From positions 15,848-79,847 of the forward strand of contig JANOWN010000005.1 of NCBI GenBank assembly GCA_031417915.1: DNA of 64,000 nucleotides, in the 5' to 3' direction. Source of the DNA: Methylotenera_A sp031417915. GTDB lineage: Bacteria; Pseudomonadota; Gammaproteobacteria; Burkholderiales; Methylophilaceae. The notes beneath the pieces were generated by a model. The model made no database searches and was not told the DNA's origin. It saw only the letters and a program-made list of their open reading frames with translations. This document shows positions 41,103 to 49,177 of this stretch, one piece after another. Positions within the stretch are counted from its first letter, which is position 1, and the number at the start of each line of letters is the position of its first letter. A program made the translations under genes and the position numbers.

Positions 41103-41747
41103 CTATGCACTGGGTTCCTTCAGTAGGACAATCAGTTTTGCCGCCATTTGCGTGAACTTCAAAAGACCCATATCATCGAAGGTTGGCTCCGCATTCGCAA
41201 CTAGCCCAAGCGTTAACAATCCTAATACTGATTGTCCGTCAGGCGTAGCTGGTTTAACAGGCAAAGTGGGCAGATTGCTATCTCCAGGTTCGAGTTCGCT
41301 CAACCAGATTCTTTGGTAAGTGAAGTTAGTTAAGAGGAACTGCGCCTCTTCATTAGATATATCTCGGATGATTCGACTCAGAAAAACAGCTTCTTGGTCA
41401 GGAAGCGCAGAAGCCGATAGGCTGTTTTGTACCACGTCTCTCAGAAGTTTCATCTTGTTCTCGTTTGTCGTATGTAGCATAGCGAGAACAGCTTCATTAA
41501 TGAACTTGTATTGTTGGTCGGTGAGATTTGCAAGCCTAGCTTCATGTCTTGCCAACATGCTATTCATCTCTCCTAAAGCTGCCTCAACTCGCTTCTTTTG
41601 TCGTTCTGCAGCAAGCGACTTTCCGAGAATAGGAAGAAGCGCGGCAAGTGGAGTGCCCGCTACAACCGAAATAGCAGTAAGAGCCGCTTCAGCTGGGAGG
41701 CTGCCAGCTAGTTTTTCTAGGGCGGTTGCAGACTCAAGTGATGACAC
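41103..41747 (-). CDS. Accessory protein of unknown function
   Basis: A 214-residue protein that I do not recognise. Residues about 18-45 are hydrophobic and alanine-rich (ALTAISVVAGTPLAALLPILG) and could be one membrane segment or a soluble helix. Residues 48-75 form a charged, coiled-coil-like helix (RQKKRVEAALGEMNSMLARHEARL). The phrase QQYKFINEAVLAMLHTTNENKMKLLRDVV and a C-terminal winged-helix-like SRIIRDISNEEAQFL layout recur in poorly known bacterial accessory proteins. The start is a GTG without a clear Shine-Dalgarno. It sits alone between rnhB and a housekeeping methylase, so it was probably inserted. Function unknown. Confidence 0.65.
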   Translation of the reverse strand: MSSLESATALEKLAGSLPAEAALTAISVVAGTPLAALLPILGKSLAAERQKKRVEAALGEMNSMLARHEARLANLTDQQYKFINEAVLAMLHTTNENKMKLLRDVVQNSLSASALPDQEAVFLSRIIRDISNEEAQFLLTNFTYQRIWLSELEPGDSNLPTLPVKPATPDGQSVLGLLTLGLVANAEPTFDDMGLLKFTQMAAKLIVLLKEPSA

Positions 41748-41807
41748 TAGATTTATGATGCCTAATAGTTAATAAACAATTAATAATTGTAAATCAAAAT
41801 ATCTTAA

Positions 41808-42530
41808 TTAGGCCAACAACAAAAACACTGTCGGTTTTTTATTCAAATCAGGCAGCGCACTTTGTTTCCATTCACCGATGCGTTTTGTCACGATGAATTC
41901 ATCTTGCAAACTGACGTGGCAGGCAATACACAAGCGTGTATTGGCATTGCAGGTATTTAGCAATGCATCTAGCATTTGCTGGTTGCGGTAGGGTGTTTCG
42001 ATAAATATTTGCGTCTCGCGTATGGTTTGTGAGCGTTTTTCGATTTCTTTAAGCTTTGCAACACGCGCAGCTTTATCGACTGGTAAGTAGCCTAGAAACG
42101 CGAAACTCTGTCCGTTAAGGCCAGAAGCCATCAGCGCTAATAAGATCGCGCTAGGGCCTGTTAATGGCACTATACGGATACCTTTTTGATGTGCCAGCGC
42201 GACCAATTTCGCACCCGGGTCAGCCACTGCAGGGCAACCTGCCTCACTCATTAAGCCAACATCGTGCCCTGCCAGCAGCGGTTTGAGTAAATTTGGTAAG
42301 GTTTTGTCGTCGGTATGTTCATTCAGCAATTCAAGCTGAAGCTCGCGAATGGGCTTGGTGGTTTTAATCGCGCTTAAAAATTGGCGGGCTGATTTTTCAT
42401 TTTCCACCACAAAATGTTCTAAATTTTGTGCGATTGCAACGACATCAGGCGGCAAACTTTTAGGCAAAAGCGTGGCAATATTGTCATCGCCCAATGTCAC
42501 AGGTATTAAATAGAGTGTGCCGAATTTCAC
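41808..42530 (-). CDS. Tetrapyrrole-methylase-family SAM methyltransferase (RsmI-related)
   Basis: A 240-residue protein of the fold shared by RsmI and cobalamin methylases. It has GTLYLIPVTLG, GLMSEAGCPAVADPGAKLVALAHQKG and PLTGPSAILLALMASGLNGQSFAFLGYLP. This is similar to RsmI, which methylates 2'-O of C1402 of 16S rRNA, but it lacks a few RsmI-typical N-terminal features (such as GNLGD), so it is likely an RsmI paralogue with an unknown substrate. Confidence 0.85.
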   Translation of the reverse strand: MKFGTLYLIPVTLGDDNIATLLPKSLPPDVVAIAQNLEHFVVENEKSARQFLSAIKTTKPIRELQLELLNEHTDDKTLPNLLKPLLAGHDVGLMSEAGCPAVADPGAKLVALAHQKGIRIVPLTGPSAILLALMASGLNGQSFAFLGYLPVDKAARVAKLKEIEKRSQTIRETQIFIETPYRNQQMLDALLNTCNANTRLCIACHVSLQDEFIVTKRIGEWKQSALPDLNKKPTVFLLLA

Positions 42531-42570
42531 AATACTAGGTTCATAATAATTGATTCATTTTTTATAAAAC

Positions 42571-42613
42571 ACATGCTCTGCGAGCCAATATCCATGCGGC
42601 TTACAGAGCATAT
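42571..42613. repeat. Palindromic repeat, ATGGATATT family (best copy)
   Basis: ATGCTCTGCGAGCC (42573-42586) and GGCTTACAGAGCAT (42598-42611) pair at 12 of 14 positions around AATATCCATGC. On the minus strand the loop reads GCATGGATATT. It lies between two minus-strand genes. Related elements are at 5861, 9582 and 19599. Confidence 0.75.
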
Positions 42614-42634
42614 AAAATCGCTCTAAATAAGTAA

Positions 42635-44101
42635 TTAATACTTAACTTGTGCACGGTAAGTCAGCGTTGTACTACCTTCTGCAGGAATATCAATCTTCCA
42701 CAAAGCTAAGTGGCTATTGGCTTTGGTGTGTGGTGCGCTCTCGCTCACTATTTTCCAATCGCCACCAATTGGCTCTTGCACGGTCACAGTTACTTTCTCT
42801 TTTTTAGCATTTTTAAGGGTGAGTTCATAAGCACTTTCATACGCACTATGGCCTTTTTGTGGGTTAGGCAGTAATTTAAAATCAGTCTGTTTTTTATCTG
42901 CGGTCACGTCAAACGCTTCACCCAGTTTTAAACGCACGGTCTCATTTTTTGGCGTATGGTCAATATTATCTTCGCCCACAAACTGCGCGTTGCCTTTGCT
43001 GTCTTTTTTGTACACGCGCAACACGCCTTTTGGTAATGGCATGCCGAGTTTGCTGGCCTCTTTGTTATCAAACTCAATAAATACGCCCACTTTCATCTTG
43101 GTACCGATTTCGCCATATTGGCCTGTGTAGTAGTAATCTGCACCTTTTAGCACGAGCTCTTTACGGGCTGGCACGCCAGAAGCAGAAAGCAGGGCAACTT
43201 GCTTGGTTTGACTTTCCATAATGTTAGTAGGGCGGTCTAGCGTGTATAAATGATATTCCAGCAGGCCTTCTTCTTGCATAGGCGCAGCGGCATCTGCCAT
43301 CATCACCTCGCCACGCATGGATTTTGCCATCGGGCGCATTTGTTCTTGTACGCGGTTTACATCGCCTGCAACCAATTGCAACTTAGCGTTTTTATAGCTC
43401 GCGCCGCTGGTGTTGGTGAGCGTTACCCAGCCTGACAAATCCAGTTGATTTTCTTTGTCATTTAACTCGGCCACGTAATCCGCTTTCCAGCCTAATCCGC
43501 CAGTGAGATAGCTCAGTTCTACAGTTTGGTCACTTACGCCTTTATTGTTGATTTGTGTAACCAAAGTAGGGCGGTCGCGTAAATTATCTGGCACGTTGTC
43601 ATACACAATTCTGCCCGGAATGCCAGTCTCGATGCGGTTACCCACTTTAAGCACTACGCCGTTATTGGCCGAGAGCACGGTTGCTTGCTCGGTAGTTTCT
43701 GCGCCTGTAGTCGGATTAGTTTTTACCAAACCGACCGTTTTGCCGACGTATTTCTCTAGCATTTTTTGCGGGGTGAGCAAATCAAAATCAAAATTTTGTT
43801 CTAATAGCGTTAAGCTACCAGGCGCATTAATGCTGCGTAGTAGCGCAGTCTCGGGGCGCATTTGTGCGCTCACATCACGCAAAGCCAGCGCATTTAAACC
43901 CGCTTTTAAATTCACTTTGCGCGTATCTTTTACCAGCGCTAAATCTTGATTGTAAATGGTCACAGCGACAGATTGCTGGTCGTCTAAAGTGCTGCGGGAT
44001 TCATCTAATTTATTGTCCAAGGCAAAAGCTCCCGTAAAAAAAGCCGAAAGAATGGCAAATGTAATCGTTTTCTTTTTAAAAGTTTTTAATGTTAAGCGCA
44101 T
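42635..44101 (-). CDS. Exported DUF4139-domain protein
   Basis: A 488-residue protein with a signal peptide (cleavage near GAFA) and a DUF4139 body: VAVTIYNQDLALVKDTRKVNL at the start, YLTGGLGWKADYVAELN near the middle, then WVTLTNTSGASYKNAKLQLVAGDVNRV. The C-terminal part is beta-rich and ends LTYRAQVKY. DUF4139 proteins are exported or outer-membrane linked, with no firm biochemical role. It has its own upstream spacer and no obvious partner gene. Confidence 0.85.
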   Translation of the reverse strand: MRLTLKTFKKKTITFAILSAFFTGAFALDNKLDESRSTLDDQQSVAVTIYNQDLALVKDTRKVNLKAGLNALALRDVSAQMRPETALLRSINAPGSLTLLEQNFDFDLLTPQKMLEKYVGKTVGLVKTNPTTGAETTEQATVLSANNGVVLKVGNRIETGIPGRIVYDNVPDNLRDRPTLVTQINNKGVSDQTVELSYLTGGLGWKADYVAELNDKENQLDLSGWVTLTNTSGASYKNAKLQLVAGDVNRVQEQMRPMAKSMRGEVMMADAAAPMQEEGLLEYHLYTLDRPTNIMESQTKQVALLSASGVPARKELVLKGADYYYTGQYGEIGTKMKVGVFIEFDNKEASKLGMPLPKGVLRVYKKDSKGNAQFVGEDNIDHTPKNETVRLKLGEAFDVTADKKQTDFKLLPNPQKGHSAYESAYELTLKNAKKEKVTVTVQEPIGGDWKIVSESAPHTKANSHLALWKIDIPAEGSTTLTYRAQVKY

Positions 44102-44219
44102 AACAAATCTCCAAAATGATTGAAATAATGCGTTCGACTAAACGTAACTCAAGCGCAATATCTTGTTAAACGTTGCAAATTTCAACATAGGGTTAAACAT
44201 GGGTTAAAAAAATTTAAAA

Positions 44220-44801
44220 TTATAAAATTTCGATGCCTTCGTTGCTCAGCATACTTATTAGTTTAATTAGCGGCAAGCCAATCAGCGCGTTTGGGTCTTC
44301 GCCAATCATTCTTTCGATGAGCGCTACGCCTAAGCCTTCTGATTTCGCGCTGCCAGCGCATTGATAAGGCTGTTCTTTGCTCAAATAACTTTCGATTTGC
44401 TCATCAGTAAACTGGCGAAAGCGCACCAAATAAGGCACCACATCGGCCTGCATATTGCCTGTGGCGGCGTTAAATAGGCACAAAGCGCTGTGAAATTTTA
44501 CTTCGCGACCGCGCATTTTTTTTAATTGCTCGGTTGCGTTTTGGTGATTGCCTGGTTTGCCTAATTCTTCGCCATCTAGTGTCGCGACTTGATCGCAGCC
44601 TATCACTAACGCGTGTGAATATTCTGCGCCTATTTTTTTGGCTTTTTCTTGGGCTAATCGTAGTGCAGTCTCGTGTGGTTTTTCGTCTGCAAGCGGCGTT
44701 TCATCTATCTTAGGCGAAATGCTGGTAAATGGAACAAGAAGCTTTTGCAAAAGCTGACGCCGATACTCAGAAGAGGAAGCTAATATTAAGGTTTGTTTCA
44801 T
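44220..44801 (-). CDS. Maf-family nucleotide pyrophosphatase (YceF-like)
   Basis: Hydrolyses non-canonical nucleotides; the YceF subgroup acts on 7-methyl-GTP. The 193 residues show LASSSEYRRQLLQKL, SPKIDETP, CDQVA and the AGSAKSEGLG motif of that subgroup. In many relatives it lies near yceD-rpmF-plsX, and the same neighbourhood is partly kept here, with pycBA between. Confidence 0.88.
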   Translation of the reverse strand: MKQTLILASSSEYRRQLLQKLLVPFTSISPKIDETPLADEKPHETALRLAQEKAKKIGAEYSHALVIGCDQVATLDGEELGKPGNHQNATEQLKKMRGREVKFHSALCLFNAATGNMQADVVPYLVRFRQFTDEQIESYLSKEQPYQCAGSAKSEGLGVALIERMIGEDPNALIGLPLIKLISMLSNEGIEIL

Positions 44802-44814
44802 TTTTTATGTGTGT

Positions 44815-44843
44815 AAAAAAGCCGACAGGGTTATTCTGTCGGC
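44815..44843 (-). terminator. Intrinsic terminator after pycB
   Basis: On the minus strand GCCGACAG-AATAACC-CTGTCGGC is followed by TTTTTT. It lies 36 nt beyond the pycB stop, before maf. Confidence 0.92.
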
Positions 44844-44878
44844 TTATGTTTTATATTACAAGTAAAATTACAAGCAAT

Positions 44879-46726
44879 TTATTCAGGTTGTATCTCTAAA
44901 AGTGATTCATCTGGCGTGACTGAATCGCCTTTTGTGACGTGCACTGCGACCACGGTACCTGTTTTTGATGCTTGAATTTCGTTCTCCATTTTCATGGCTT
45001 CAATCACCAAAACGCCGTCACCAGCACTTACTTTATCGCCAACTTTGACCTTAACGGCAACAATGGTGCCAGGCATAGCGGTAGTGACGCAGCCTTCATG
45101 ATGTGGGCGTGGGCGGCCGCTAGAAGTGGTAGAGGTTTTTTTCTTACCGCTACTTTTGTTTCCATTGCTACCGCCACCAACTTCAATTTCGTCTAAAGTT
45201 TCTACAATCACTTCTTCGGCAATGCCATCGACAGACACGTAGAATGGACGTTTTTCTTCGCCGGCATGACCGCTACCTGTCAGCTTGATGTGGAAAGTCT
45301 CGCCGTGAAGTGTGACGTTAAATTCGTTGGGGGCAAAGCGCGCAGCGCTAGTATTAACGGCATCTTTAGTTTGTAAAGCTTCAGGTTTTAAGCTGCCAGC
45401 GTTACGCTCTTGTAAGAACGTTTGGCCAATATCGGGGAACATGGCGTAGGTAAGCACGTCTTCTTCAGACTTCGCAATGCGCTCAGATTCTGCCTGCAGC
45501 TTAGCCATTTCTGGCGCCAACAAATCAGCAGGGCGACAGGTAATTACCTCGCCATCGCCAACGGCCAGTTGTTTTATTTTATCGCTAACAGGCGCAGGCG
45601 CTTTGCCATATTGGCCTAAAAAGTAGTTTTTGACTTCATTGGTAATTGATTTGTAACGCTGACCTGTCATCACGTTTAACACGGCTTGCGTACCAACAAT
45701 TTGCGAAGTCGGCGTCACCAGTGGCGGGTAGCCTAAATCCTCGCGTACACGCGGGATTTCAGCCAATACAGCATCCATTTTATCCAGTGCGCCTTGCTCT
45801 TTTAATTGGTTCGATAAGTTAGAAATCATGCCGCCCGGAACCATATTGACTAACACGCGCGTGTCTACACCCGTAAATTCGCTTTCGTATTGCCAGTATT
45901 TTTTACGCACATCTCTAAAATAGGCAGTGATTTCTTGCAGCTTCGCTAAATCAATGCCAGTATCGTATTTTGTGCCTTGCAAGGCTGCAACCATACTCTC
46001 GGTGCTAGGGTGACTAGCCCCTTCGGCGAAAGATGAGTTGCAAGTATCAATAACCGATGCGCCATTTTCAACCGCTTTCATTAGCGCAATGCTCGCAAAG
46101 CCGCTTGTAGCATGGCTGTGCACGTGTATGGGCAAGCTCACGGCAGATTTTAGTGCTTTCACTAAATCGCCCGCAGCAGTTGGTGTAAGCAAACTCGCCA
46201 TATCTTTAATACCAATGCTATCTGCGCCCATTTCTTCTAACTGTTTCGCCATGGCGACAAAATAAGCGTTATCGTGCACCGGACTGGTGGTGTAGGAAAG
46301 CGTGCCGATAGCATGTTTTTTCACTTTTTTTACAGCTTTAATCGCCTCGCTCAAATTGCGCACATCGTTCATTGCATCAAAAATGCGGAATACATCCACG
46401 CCGTTATCGGCTGATTTCTGCACAAACGCCTGCACCACGTCGTCAGAGTAGTGCCGATAGCCAAGCAGGTTTTGGCCGCGCAGCAACATGTTAATTTGAC
46501 TGTTCGGAAGCGCTTTACGCAGTTTGGCGAGGCGCTCCCATGGGTCTTCTTTTAAGAATCTCACACAAGCATCAAATGTAGCGCCGCCCCAAGCTTCAAT
46601 CGACCAAAAGCCAATGTCATCCAGCTTAGAACATATCGGCAGCATATCTTCGGTGCGCATACGTGTGGCGATGAGAGATTGATGTCCGTCGCGTAAAACC
46701 AGTTCTGTAATGTGTATTTTGCTCAT
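44879..46726 (-). CDS. pycB: Pyruvate carboxylase subunit B (carboxyltransferase plus biotin carrier)
   Basis: A 615-residue protein that transfers CO2 from biotin to pyruvate, making oxaloacetate. The TIM-barrel domain begins ELVLRDGHQSLIATRM and includes GIKDMASLLTP with the catalytic lysine; the PYC/OAD conserved domain lies at about 320-465. A flexible Ser/Lys linker (GGGSNGNKSSGKKK) leads to a C-terminal biotinyl domain with EAMKMEN, the biotinylated lysine being Lys579. The architecture equals OadA, but no OadB/OadG genes are present and a biotin carboxylase gene precedes it, so the two-subunit pyruvate carboxylase is the better call. Confidence 0.88.
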   Translation of the reverse strand: MSKIHITELVLRDGHQSLIATRMRTEDMLPICSKLDDIGFWSIEAWGGATFDACVRFLKEDPWERLAKLRKALPNSQINMLLRGQNLLGYRHYSDDVVQAFVQKSADNGVDVFRIFDAMNDVRNLSEAIKAVKKVKKHAIGTLSYTTSPVHDNAYFVAMAKQLEEMGADSIGIKDMASLLTPTAAGDLVKALKSAVSLPIHVHSHATSGFASIALMKAVENGASVIDTCNSSFAEGASHPSTESMVAALQGTKYDTGIDLAKLQEITAYFRDVRKKYWQYESEFTGVDTRVLVNMVPGGMISNLSNQLKEQGALDKMDAVLAEIPRVREDLGYPPLVTPTSQIVGTQAVLNVMTGQRYKSITNEVKNYFLGQYGKAPAPVSDKIKQLAVGDGEVITCRPADLLAPEMAKLQAESERIAKSEEDVLTYAMFPDIGQTFLQERNAGSLKPEALQTKDAVNTSAARFAPNEFNVTLHGETFHIKLTGSGHAGEEKRPFYVSVDGIAEEVIVETLDEIEVGGGSNGNKSSGKKKTSTTSSGRPRPHHEGCVTTAMPGTIVAVKVKVGDKVSAGDGVLVIEAMKMENEIQASKTGTVVAVHVTKGDSVTPDESLLEIQPE

Positions 46727-46758
46727 AAATTAATCTCTAAATTAAATGCCTAGTATCT

Positions 46759-48177
46759 CTATATGCCCTCGTGCGCTGCAATTGCCGCTGAAATAGCCGC
46801 TGCAAACAACTCAGGCGGTAACTCGGTTGCATAATTGGTGAGTTCTGGATGCGTTTCTACAAAACTTGTGTTGAAATCAGCATTCTTAAAATCCGGGTGC
46901 TTCATAATTTCTTGATAATAGGGAATGGTGGTTTTAACGCCATAAACCACCATGTCGCCCAAAGCGCGCCGACCACGCTCAACAACGCTTGGCCAATCGA
47001 GCGCCCAAACCGTGAGCTTGGCGCACATGGAATCGTAATAAGGTGGAATCACATAACCCGAGTAAATGGCAGCATCCATGCGTACGCCAGGCCCGCCAGG
47101 CGAATAATAACGGGTAATTTTGCCAAAACTGGGCAAAAAGTCGTTCTTCGGATCTTCTGCATTAATGCGATATTCCATGGCAAAGCCGCGAAAACTAATC
47201 TCACTTTGTTTATATTGTAGTGGCAGGCCGTAAGCGATGCGAATTTGCTCTTGCACAATATCAACGCCAGTAATGGTCTCGGTCACCGTGTGCTCAACTT
47301 GCAAGCGCGTGTTCATTTCCATAAAGTAAAAATGATTATCTTGGTCTAACAAAAACTCTACCGTGCCCGCGTTTTCGTAACCGACCGCTTTAGCGGCCTT
47401 TACTGCTAAATTGCCAATGTAATCGCGCTGCGCTTGGCTTAGTTGCGGTGAAGGCGCAATTTCGATGAGTTTTTGATTGCGGCGTTGAATCGAACAATCG
47501 CGCTCGAACAAATGGATCACATTGCCTTTGCTATCGCCCATCACTTGCACTTCGATATGGCGCGGATGCACCACACATTTTTCTAAAAACACCTCAGGTT
47601 TGCCAAAAGCTTTGCTGGCCTCACTAATCACTCGGTCATAATTAGTCAGTAAATCTTTCTCAGAATCGCAACGGCGGATGCCGCGGCCACCACCGCCATT
47701 AGTGGCTTTCAGCATCACTGGGTAGCCAATTTTTTTGGCTAATGCGACCGCTTCGTCCAAATCGGCTAAATTACCTTCGCTGCCAGGTGTACAGGGGATG
47801 CCCGCGCCAGTCATGGCTTTACGCGCTTCAATTTTATCGCCCATTTGGCGAATCACTTTTGCGTTAGGCCCAATAAACTTAATGCCACGCCGCGCACAAA
47901 TATCGGCTAATTCTGGATTTTCTGATAAAAAACCATAGCCAGGATGCAGCGCATCGCAACCTGCAGCGACTGCCACATTGACGATATTATGCGCATTTAA
48001 GTAACCAGCGACGGGGTCAGCGCCTAAATTATAAGCCTCGTCGGCTTTTTTGACGTGCAGGGCATGGCGATCAGCATCGGCATAAATTGCCACAGATTTA
48101 ATGCCCATTTCAGAGCAAGCGCGTACAATACGCACTGCGATTTCACCCCGATTAGCAACTAGAATTTTTTTGAACAC
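46759..48177 (-). CDS. pycA: Pyruvate carboxylase subunit A (biotin carboxylase)
   Basis: Carboxylates biotin on PycB with ATP and bicarbonate. The 472 residues begin FKKILVANRGEIAVRIVRAC and carry the ATP-grasp loop NGGGGRGIRR, FLEKCVVHPRHIEVQVMGD, MEMNTRLQVEHTVTE and RINAED. The frame extends to 48222, but the GTG at 48177 gives the usual N-terminus and has AAGG upstream. It ends in an alanine-rich tail and is 32 nt upstream of pycB. Confidence 0.92.
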   Translation of the reverse strand: MFKKILVANRGEIAVRIVRACSEMGIKSVAIYADADRHALHVKKADEAYNLGADPVAGYLNAHNIVNVAVAAGCDALHPGYGFLSENPELADICARRGIKFIGPNAKVIRQMGDKIEARKAMTGAGIPCTPGSEGNLADLDEAVALAKKIGYPVMLKATNGGGGRGIRRCDSEKDLLTNYDRVISEASKAFGKPEVFLEKCVVHPRHIEVQVMGDSKGNVIHLFERDCSIQRRNQKLIEIAPSPQLSQAQRDYIGNLAVKAAKAVGYENAGTVEFLLDQDNHFYFMEMNTRLQVEHTVTETITGVDIVQEQIRIAYGLPLQYKQSEISFRGFAMEYRINAEDPKNDFLPSFGKITRYYSPGGPGVRMDAAIYSGYVIPPYYDSMCAKLTVWALDWPSVVERGRRALGDMVVYGVKTTIPYYQEIMKHPDFKNADFNTSFVETHPELTNYATELPPELFAAAISAAIAAHEGI

Positions 48178-48283
48178 TTTTACTGCCTTATTATTTGCCT
48201 GCAAACCCTGAAAGTATAACATGCAAGCGCGCTGTAAGGGACAAGCGGCACTGCAAAAATATGACTAATTTATCTTTATTATC

Positions 48284-48772
48284 ATGAAAAAACTCATCAT
48301 TAACAACTTAGAATTTGCGCAAACTCAACAAAAACTCATCGACACTTTTGCCATTTTTGACTGTGAAAGATTGGTTGAAATGTTGGCAATTCAAGACGAT
48401 AATGCCGAACCAGCCACAATTCGCTTCGAATTAACTGGCGATTTCAAGCGGTTTCGTCAGCCCAGCTTGCATTTACATATCAAAGCCAAATTGCCAGTAA
48501 TTTGCCAGCGTTGCCTAGACGATATGCTGTTTGATGTGGATTTAAGTTTTGATTATTTAATCAGCAATGTTGCTATTAATGAGCTTGATGAAAATGATGA
48601 AATGGACTGGTTAGAAGCAAACAATGAGATGAATTTGCAAGAATTAATTGAAGATGAGTTACTTTTGGCTATGCCGATTGCGCCAACGCATGATAAAAAT
48701 TGTAGCAAACTGAGTATGCAAAGCGGCGAAAAACCGAATCCTTTTGCTATATTAAAAGGTAAAATCAAATAA
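48284..48772 (+). CDS. yceD: YceD/DUF177 family protein
   Basis: A 162-residue acidic protein with the CxxC-containing core PVICQRCLDDM and a downstream DEMDWLEANNEMNLQELIEDELLLAMPI helix. YceD (DUF177) proteins aid accumulation of 23S rRNA and are almost always upstream of rpmF, as here. It is divergent from pycA. Confidence 0.93.
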   Translation: MKKLIINNLEFAQTQQKLIDTFAIFDCERLVEMLAIQDDNAEPATIRFELTGDFKRFRQPSLHLHIKAKLPVICQRCLDDMLFDVDLSFDYLISNVAINELDENDEMDWLEANNEMNLQELIEDELLLAMPIAPTHDKNCSKLSMQSGEKPNPFAILKGKIK

Positions 48773-48789
48773 AATGCTGAGAGATTGAT

Positions 48790-48817
48790 TTACATTAGCG
48801 TGCAATTGCATTAGAAT
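48790..48817 (+). promoter_or_regulatory. Promoter of rpmF
   Basis: TTACAT (48790-48795), a 16-nt spacer and TAGAAT (48812-48817) with a GC-rich discriminator GCGCGC, in the 99-nt gap between yceD and rpmF. Confidence 0.6.
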
Positions 48818-48871
48818 GCGCGCTTAAATTTAATTAGTCGCTATTTTTTAGCAAGTTTTTGGAGCATCAAC

Positions 48872-49051
48872 ATGGCAGTTCAACAAAATAAAAAGTCACC
48901 TTCAAAGCGTGGTATGCATCGCTCGCACGACTTTTTGGTAAACCCGCCGTTGGCCGTAGAGCCAACTACTGGCGAAACACATCTGCGTCACCACATTAGC
49001 CCTAGCGGTTATTATCGTGGTCGCAAAGTAGTGGCAACAAAAGGCGAGTAA
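48872..49051 (+). CDS. rpmF: 50S ribosomal protein bL32
   Basis: A 59-residue basic protein reading MAVQQNKKSPSKRGMHRSHD at the start and HHISPSGYYRGRKVV near the end, as bL32. It lacks the zinc-binding cysteines, as is usual in this group. GGAG lies upstream of the ATG (48861-48864). It is in the conserved yceD-rpmF-plsX order. Confidence 0.96.
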   Translation: MAVQQNKKSPSKRGMHRSHDFLVNPPLAVEPTTGETHLRHHISPSGYYRGRKVVATKGE

Positions 49052-49086
49052 GCGCACTTTTGCCACTGCAATTTGCTTCAACCAAT

Positions 49087-49114
49087 ACGCCGCGCTCTCA
49101 ATTTAGTGCGGCGT
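49087..49114 (+). terminator. Hairpin after rpmF
   Basis: ACGCCGC pairs with GCGGCGT (7 bp) around a 14-nt loop, followed by TTTGC. The T-run is short. It probably separates rpmF from the plsX promoter. Confidence 0.55.
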
Positions 49115-49122
49115 TTGCACAT

Positions 49123-49140
49123 CTAGTGTTTATAAACTAG
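49123..49140. promoter_or_regulatory. Operator-like palindrome next to the plsX promoter
   Basis: CTAGTGTTTATAAACTAG: arms CTAGT/ACTAG with a TTTATAAA centre. It ends 2 nt before the -35 of the plsX promoter, an ideal place for a regulator. The binding protein is unknown. Confidence 0.5.
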
Positions 49141-49142
49141 CG

Positions 49143-49171
49143 TTGACATTCGCTCAATAATTACATCTAAT
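49143..49171 (+). promoter_or_regulatory. Consensus promoter of the plsX-fab operon
   Basis: A perfect -35 TTGACA (49143-49148), a 17-nt spacer and TCTAAT (49166-49171). The expected start site falls at about 49178, on the plsX ATG. Confidence 0.75.
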
Positions 49172-49177
49172 TCGATG

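Noticed and set aside
41320..41772. A 150-codon plus-strand frame starting ATGAAACTT-like
   Set aside because: It is antisense to the 41103-41747 gene and Ser/Arg-rich, typical of a shadow frame. The minus-strand frame has a better protein-like composition, but the choice is not certain since neither is recognised.
44879..46726. Oxaloacetate decarboxylase sodium pump
   Set aside because: No membrane subunits accompany it; a biotin carboxylase does.
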